NCBI GenBank assembly: GCA_003024985.2
Contig: PXIH01S0000086.1
DNA: 11,981 nucleotides
Origin: Euperipatoides rowelli
Taxonomy: Eukaryota > Onychophora > Udeonychophora > Euonychophora > Peripatopsidae
Direction: 5' to 3' (one strand)
Numbering within the stretch: position 1 is the first letter of the stretch; each line of letters begins with the position of its first letter. Shown in pieces: positions 7,485-11,981 of this stretch. The position numbers were made by a program, and so were the translations under genes. Below the pieces are notes generated by a model, which saw only the letters and a program-made list of their open reading frames with translations, had not been told where the DNA came from and did not search any database.

Positions 7485-8023
7485 CTGATCAATTATGAGA
7501 TTATAAACAATGCACAAACATAAATCAGTTTTTTCTATGATGAATCGCTACAATTAAAAATAAAATAAACAATAATGAATGTGCTCGTTATATCTAAATA
7601 GCAAATGTCAACATTAAAAAATTAAACAATGCATGAATATAAAGCAATTGTTCCTTTCAATGGTGAAATTATACAATAAATTACAAATAAAATAAACAAT
7701 AATGAATGTGTTTGTTATTCTAAATAGCAAACGTCACATTAAGAAAGTAAACAATGCATGAATATAAAGCAATTTTTCCTTTCCATGGCGAAACGATACA
7801 ATAAATTACAAATAAAATAAACAATGAATGCGTTTGTTATTCTAAATGGCAAATGTCACATTAAGAAAGTAAACAATGCATGAACATGAAGCAATTATGG
7901 CGAAACAATACAAATTACAAATAAAATAAACAATAATGAATGCGTTTGTTATTCTAAATAGCAAATGTCACATTAAGAAAGTAAACAATGCTTGAACATG
8001 AAGCAATTTTTTTCTTTCCATGG
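7485..8023. repeat. Tandem array of about 120-bp units, left part
   Basis: The marker AAACAATGC recurs at 7505, 7624, 7749, 7871 and 7983, giving periods of 119, 125, 122 and 112. Each unit holds the blocks ACAAATAAAATAAACAATAA, TGAATG-G-TTGTTAT, CTAAATAGCAAATGTCA and ATTAAGAAAGTAAACAATGC, then CTTTCCATGGCGAAAC. The first unit is the most diverged and the last three are nearly alike, so the array grew mainly from its right side. Unit 4 has a short deletion in the CCTTTCCATGG part. Each unit has AATAAA hexamers on the plus strand. No coding capacity is seen. The array breaks after CCATGG at 8018-8023, where LINE-C begins. Confidence 0.85.
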
Positions 8024-8217
8024 AACTATACTTTAATTGCTTTCCATTAAAAAATATTGTTTATAGTCCATTCTCTCATCAATGGTTTAACTCAAAAATT
8101 GGAAACCTTATACGTCAAAGGCATATGTCATTTGTAAATGGTGATATTGTTTACCAGGAAATCTTAGATGCCCAAATTAAATTGACGATTACTGAGTCTA
8201 AAAAATTGTTTTTTTGA
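8024..8217 (+). pseudogene. LINE-C linker between endonuclease and RT
   Basis: The open stretch contains SPFSHQWFNSKIGNLIRQRH, matching the 'P.WFN.el..li..R' signature just before the reverse transcriptase in CR1/L2/Jockey LINEs. It is followed by a helix-rich segment ending at a TGA after SKKLFF. Further coding-like pieces continue to about 8540 in other frames, among them LDEIKSFYNN near 8338, where the fingers domain begins. The ATG at 8020 belongs to the tandem repeat (CCATGG), not to the LINE, so it is not a real start. Confidence 0.55.
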
Positions 8218-8546
8218 GAGAAGACGTTCATTCTCCCCTACGGGAATTAAGGGAATCTTTGATCTGCTAAAAGATGCTTCTAACTCCTCAAATGTAAAAG
8301 CTTCGATATTTCATTTTCCTGGAAAAACCCCTCTCAATCCTTAGATGAAATTAAATCATTCTACAATAATTTACTTACTCTAAAAGTTATTGTCACACTC
8401 CTGCATTTTTTACCTGATTTTCTAATTCCTTCTGTTAACCTCCAAAGGATCCTTGATCAACAGCAAAACCTCCCGTACAATAATTTACTTCATTTGATGC
8501 AATTACAAACTTTATTCTTAAGAAATTTAGGTATTAACTTTGTGAC

Positions 8547-9165
8547 AAGGTTCTTCATATGATTAACCTGTCCTTGCAGCAATCTTCTTGTCTTCGTGAT
8601 CAGCGTATAGTGGTTATTGTTCCTATTCCCAAAGTTAAATGTTCAACCTGCCGTCTATGCTTGGTCCTATCTCTCTCCTTCCTATTGCTGCTAAGATATG
8701 TGAGAGACACCTCTTTAACTTAATCATCCACATTGTCTTGAGTAAAATCAATAGATTCCAATTTTGTGGCTTACCCCATCGTTTCACTGCCCATTATCTC
8801 ATTTTATACATTGATTCCATTCTTAGAGCTCTAGACTGCCCTAACATGAATGCTGTCACAATTATATCTGTTATGTATAAAGATTTCGATGATTTGGACC
8901 ATAATATCTGCATTCAAGCACTCGTTTCTTTTGATATTCATGGATCTATCATCAATTGGATTGTTTCATTTTTGTCTGAGAGATCTCATTTTTAAAACTT
9001 AAAATAATTCAATTAGTGACTCTTATTTCTCTAGTTCTAATGGTGTTCCCCAGGGCTCTGTCCTACGGGGACTACTTTTTATCATTACCACTGACTTTAT
9101 TGGCATCAAAAACTGTAACCATTTTGAATTCATTGATGACTTGACCATTGTTTCTGTAAATAATG
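8547..9165 (+). pseudogene. LINE-C reverse transcriptase core, inactive
   Basis: From 8547 one frame reads KVLHMINLSLQQSS and then RIVVIVPIPKVK (RT motifs 0 and 1). At about 8660 the frame changes to GPISLLPIAAKICERHLF (motif 2, normally RPISLL) and runs to a stop at 8993-8995. That segment includes motif A as VMYKDFDDLDHNI, where the catalytic aspartate expected four residues before the DFDDLDH block is replaced by valine. A second frame, 9030-9167, has NGVPQGSVLRGLLF (motif B) and FEFIDDLTIV (motif C, with both aspartates kept). The enzyme would copy the element's RNA at a nicked target. With frameshifts and the motif A loss it cannot do so now. Confidence 0.75.
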
Positions 9166-9167
9166 GC

Positions 9168-9838
9168 TGATATTCAATCTTCCACTATCTGTAGTCAGTG
9201 AGTTACTAAACGATGTTCATCCTGTGGCATGTTTCTCAACATGAATAAATCTGCTATGATGGTGCATGACTTTTCCAGGTCCCCATTACCCATTGTAATT
9301 ACTGGTTTCCCTTGAAAATTGTTGATAGCTTCCCCATTCTAGGCATGGTTATTCAACATGATATGAAATGGTCTAAACATATTGACTTTGTCATTTCTAA
9401 AGCCAATAGGAAAATTTGCTGTGATATTTTTATTCTTAAACTTGTTTACATATGCTTCATTAGACCTCACCTAGAGTACTGATCTGTGGTTTGTCTATCT
9501 CCATCCCTCTGTCACTAAGTAATAGAATTGAAAGCATCTAGAAAAAAGCCATTCATGTAATATTGAGTGATTGGGTCATCCCTTATGATGAGGCCGTTGA
9601 TATGTTAGATATGGAATCATTGTATGTTAGACACACTAGGTTATTCAAAAAAATTTCTTTATCTTTTTTCAAAGACTATCCTGATCTCTTCCCTAAGGAG
9701 TGTTTTTCTATCTCTGGCCATTATACTAGAAACTCTTATTTTCTTCATAAAAACTACTATAGAACCAAAAGATACTCCTGCTCTGCTATTCCTTCAATGT
9801 TTGAGGTTGTTATACGCTACCAATCTAATATGTTGTAA
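9168..9838 (+). pseudogene. LINE-C RT thumb and C-terminal domain
   Basis: Short segments in several frames give NMNKSAMMVHDFSRSPLP (LN..KS, motif D) and the block ending in LEKSHSCNIE, where family members have 'IE..QKrA...iL'. The frame at 9563-9838 opens with SDWVIPYDEAVDMLDMESLY and VRHTRLFKKISLSFF, equivalent to the 'Y.eaL..L.m.sL..RR..Lf..' signature. It ends RTKRYSCSAIPSMF and a stop, the usual protein end of CR1/L2/Jockey LINEs. LINE-B has the same end type (RTKRYSNSPVPSF), showing the two elements are related. Stops in all frames between about 9168 and 9560 confirm decay. Confidence 0.65.
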
Positions 9839-9949
9839 ATAGATTATACATCCTTTGGTGCTAATAATCTATTCTAATTGACCAATTGATGATAAATGCT
9901 TTGTAATTCATATGTTTTGATATTCAATAAATATAACCCTTTGATAAAA

Positions 9950-10080
9950 GAAACAATACAAATTACAAATAAAATAAATAATAATGAATGCGTTTGTTAT
10001 TCTAAATAGCAAATGTTACATTAAGAAAGTAAACAATGCATGAACATAAAGCATTTTTCCTTTCCACGACGAATGGATAA
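9950..10080. repeat. Tandem array of about 120-bp units, right part
   Basis: Starting with GAAACAATACAAATTACAAA, the array picks up one base after the point where it broke at 8023, and continues through the full unit to AAACAATGC at 10031 and TTTTTCCTTTCCACGACGAA near 10070. It then stops. It belongs to the same array as 7485-8023, so the original locus had about six units before LINE-C inserted. Confidence 0.8.
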
Positions 10081-10689
10081 AGTTAAACATCAAACTTCTG
10101 CCTTAAAATTTACAGCAATGCCCTATCTTTCACACTATAAAACTGATAAAATGAATTAAATATAGGTTTATAACATTTTATTTAATATAAATATTTTTAG
10201 TTTGATTTCACTTCAGGTGATTTTTTAAAGGGAAACAAAGGTTTGAATTTCACTAATTATATAAGCTTTAAAAAAAATATTTACACAAATTATCCACGTC
10301 TCCAATAAACTTCAACCTGGCTAAAGTCAATCAGAATGAAGGAATACTAAATATAGGCTATATAGTTAAATTTAATGCTTCTAATAAAGTTAAACCCAAT
10401 TTATATATAGTTTTAAGTACTTATTTATTGAGTATACTTAATTTAAGGAAAGATCAAATTAATCATTGACCTCTAGTACACTTTTTGTGCAAGGCTGATC
10501 CCTCATATACAGTATAATTAGGTAAATTTTAGAGTTTACGCCACATACATTCGCCTACCCAAGAAAAAGAAAAAATTGTTCTCAGAGTAATAAAATTATA
10601 ATATATGAGATTTATTTGACACAATGTTAGTCATCAAACTTAGGTTAGTCATCAAACTTCTGATTACTCCTAAGCCTCCAAGTACATCT
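10081..10689. other. AT-rich stretch, possible LTR of the Ty3/gypsy-like element
   Basis: No ORF or RNA gene is recognised. It lies directly downstream (minus strand) of the integrase stop, so it should hold the 3' untranslated part and the 3' LTR of that element. A possible LTR start is TGTATGTGGCG reading leftward from 10549. No matching LTR copy is in the window, so the LTR is unproven. An 18-bp tandem duplication (GTTAGTCATCAAACT at 10626 and 10644) is inside it. Confidence 0.3.
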
Positions 10690-11981
10690 TTAAGTTTTCT
10701 TGCCTTGCTTCTTAGGATCTGTAAACTCACTTTTAGATATAAATTTATTATCAAGCACATTGCACTCTATATATGAAATTATATTTGCTATATGAACAAT
10801 TAGTTCATCTTTAGGGTTTTTCATGCTAATAATTTTCACATTAACAAGACTTCAAAATTCGATGAATCTGTAAGGTCCCTTATATCGAGCCTTCAGTTTG
10901 CAATTTCTACCTGAGAAACTAGAAAAATTCAATAGTAAAACTTTGTCCTATATATAAATCAGGTAATGTTCTACCTTTATTTCTATATGCACAAGATCTG
11001 ACAGAAGAGTTGAATAAGTTCTCACCTAAGCTTATTAACTTTCAGACTTTATATACACAATCTGATAGTTCCTCCACATACTCACTGAGATTCTCTTCTT
11101 CTAAGTCACCACAATGGATAGGCTACTGATTTCATTGCTGTAGTCAATTGGGTCTGTCCCAAGCAATAAAAAGTTTGGTGACTCCCAGTATTTTTGTTTG
11201 CTATTCTTTGAATCTTTCTCAGTTGAGAGGAATAAGATTCCCAAGCATCATATGATCTTTCACATAGTTGGAAAAATATCCTTATTATATTTAAGTATTC
11301 CAATATCCCATTTGTTTGGGGGTGAAATGCTAGTCACTATGTATTTAATTCCTAGGATATTATAAAGATAATTAAATTATTTACTGATGAAGTTCACCCT
11401 GTGATCCATGATAACATAGCATCTACCATATAGAGAATAAACAAGTTGAATGTAGGCTTTCTCGTGGTCAATTTCTATATCCCTTGTCAGAATAGTGATT
11501 GGAAATCTTATGAATCGGTCTATAAACAGCAATAGATGTTTGCTACCATTATCCTTGCTGCACTGAAATGGTCCAATCCTCCTGAAAGGAATAAATTGGA
11601 GGGATTTGTGGTTGAAATTGGAACCTTTGGATTGATGGCTTCTTTGGTAGCTTTGACAACTAAATTTCTTTACATTTGAGTTCATACCACTCCATTTGAA
11701 AAGCAACTTGATTCTCCAGAAGACCTCTGTGCTAAAATGCACCAATCTTCCCCTATCTTGGTATAGTGCGATAATGGAACTAGGGATTTTTAGAACCAAA
11801 ACTTGAAACTTCCAATCTATATTCCAAATGGTGTCAATTTTTCTATAAATTATGTTATCATCTAGGATATGCTCATCATCAGAACATATCCCAGATTGTA
11901 TATTCCTAAAAACCTTCAAGCAAGCTTCATCCTTTTACCCTTTCCACTCCAATCCATTTCCGAACTTTTGGATCCTACCAC
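10690..11981 (-). pseudogene. Ty3/gypsy-like integrase, decayed, 3' end of pol
   Basis: The minus strand carries an integrase in order. A stretch near 11760-11740 (DRGRLVHFST) and FKWSGMNSNVKKF form the HHCC zinc region, where one cysteine position reads tyrosine (SCQSYQRS). Next come RIGPFQCSKD and LLLFIDRFIRFPI from the DDE core, then VIMDHRVNFISK with the second aspartate, ending at a stop near 11377. After frameshifts follow HPQTNG..E (third acidic residue kept), a WESY helix and, near 10880, KARYKGPYRFIEF, the GPY/F module of Ty3/gypsy integrases. The stop is at 10690-10692. The first catalytic aspartate block before IGPF appears deleted. RT, RNase H and gag would lie beyond the right edge. 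Integrase joins element DNA to the host genome, and this copy cannot. Confidence 0.7.

Larger units (their letters stand above)
8024..9949 (+). mobile_element. LINE-C: decayed CR1/L2/Jockey-type LINE inside the tandem array
   Basis: About 1.9 kb on the plus strand holds, in order, the endonuclease-to-RT linker (8024-8217), RT motifs 0 to C (about 8547-9165) and the C-terminal domain to a stop at 9836-9838. A 3' untranslated region of about 110 bp then ends TTCAATAAATATAACCC near 9940. At least four frame changes and many stops show it is dead. It is 5'-truncated, lacking the endonuclease and any ORF1. The tandem-array sequence stops at TGG (8023) and resumes at GAAAC (9950), so both ends can be placed to within a few bases. 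It lies in the same orientation as the FASTKD gene and, if the 7311 donor is real, within its intron. Confidence 0.8.

Noticed and set aside
7519-7542. ACATAAATCAGTTTTTT match between the first array unit and LINE-B near 1870
   Set aside because: Only about 23 A/T-rich bases match and nothing around them does, so chance is likely.
8020-8022. ATG at 8020 as start of a 65-codon gene
   Set aside because: The ATG lies in CCATGG of the tandem unit and the following frame is a LINE linker fragment, so it is a chance fusion.
9624-9842. Second open frame overlapping the LINE-C C-terminus
   Set aside because: It is a shifted-frame shadow; only the 9563-9838 frame shows family motifs.
10626-10658. 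18-bp tandem duplication GTTAGTCATCAAACT
   Set aside because: Two copies only, downstream of a dead integrase; ordinary replication slippage.
1-11981. CRISPR arrays, bacterial operons, riboswitches, full tRNA or rRNA genes
   Set aside because: No evenly spaced identical repeats with unique spacers, no ribosome binding sites and no cloverleaf or rRNA core was found; the tandem array has no spacers.

Overview
The window looks like AT-rich animal nuclear DNA, most likely from an arthropod or similar invertebrate. The one gene has a eukaryote-only domain architecture and splice-like borders, and the rest is decayed LINEs, a Ty3/gypsy-type element, small fold-back repeats and a satellite-like tandem array. 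There is no operon structure and there are no ribosome binding sites. The species cannot be named from this sequence.

Layout from left to right. Positions 45-3560 (minus strand) are a dead two-ORF LINE (LINE-A). Its remains are an ORF1 with an RRM-like stretch and a frameshifted CCHC zinc knuckle, the start of an AP-type endonuclease, the last third of a reverse transcriptase, and a C-terminal domain with 3' tail. A second, 5'-truncated LINE (LINE-B, about 1619-2045, minus) lies inside it, and the endonuclease-to-palm part of LINE-A is missing. Positions 3560-5240 hold no recognisable gene. They contain a fold-back (3640-3713), a possible 0.8 kb MITE with 22-bp inverted ends (3826-4623), a hairpin-bearing MITE-like piece (about 4910-5035) and a 46-codon ORF (4720-4860) that resembles a mitochondrial presequence.

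Positions 5252-7339 (plus) are the only gene that looks intact: a FAST-kinase-domain (FASTKD) family protein, expected to be a mitochondrial RNA-processing factor. A 3' splice site lies just upstream. At 7311 a splice-donor-like sequence falls exactly where the FAST_1 domain ends, so the FAST_2 and RAP domains are probably in exons beyond the window. If so, everything from 7311 rightwards is intron.

Positions 7485-10080 are a tandem array of about 120-bp units, split by a decayed plus-strand CR1/L2/Jockey-type LINE (LINE-C, about 8024-9949). The array resumes almost at the base where it was broken. Positions 10081-10690 are AT-rich with no gene. Positions 10690-11981 (minus) are a decayed Ty3/gypsy-like integrase whose 5' part lies beyond the right edge.

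No convincing new biological system was found. The points most worth checking are the fate of the FASTKD C-terminus, the tandem array with its nearly scarless LINE insertion, and the unclassified repeats at 3640-5035.
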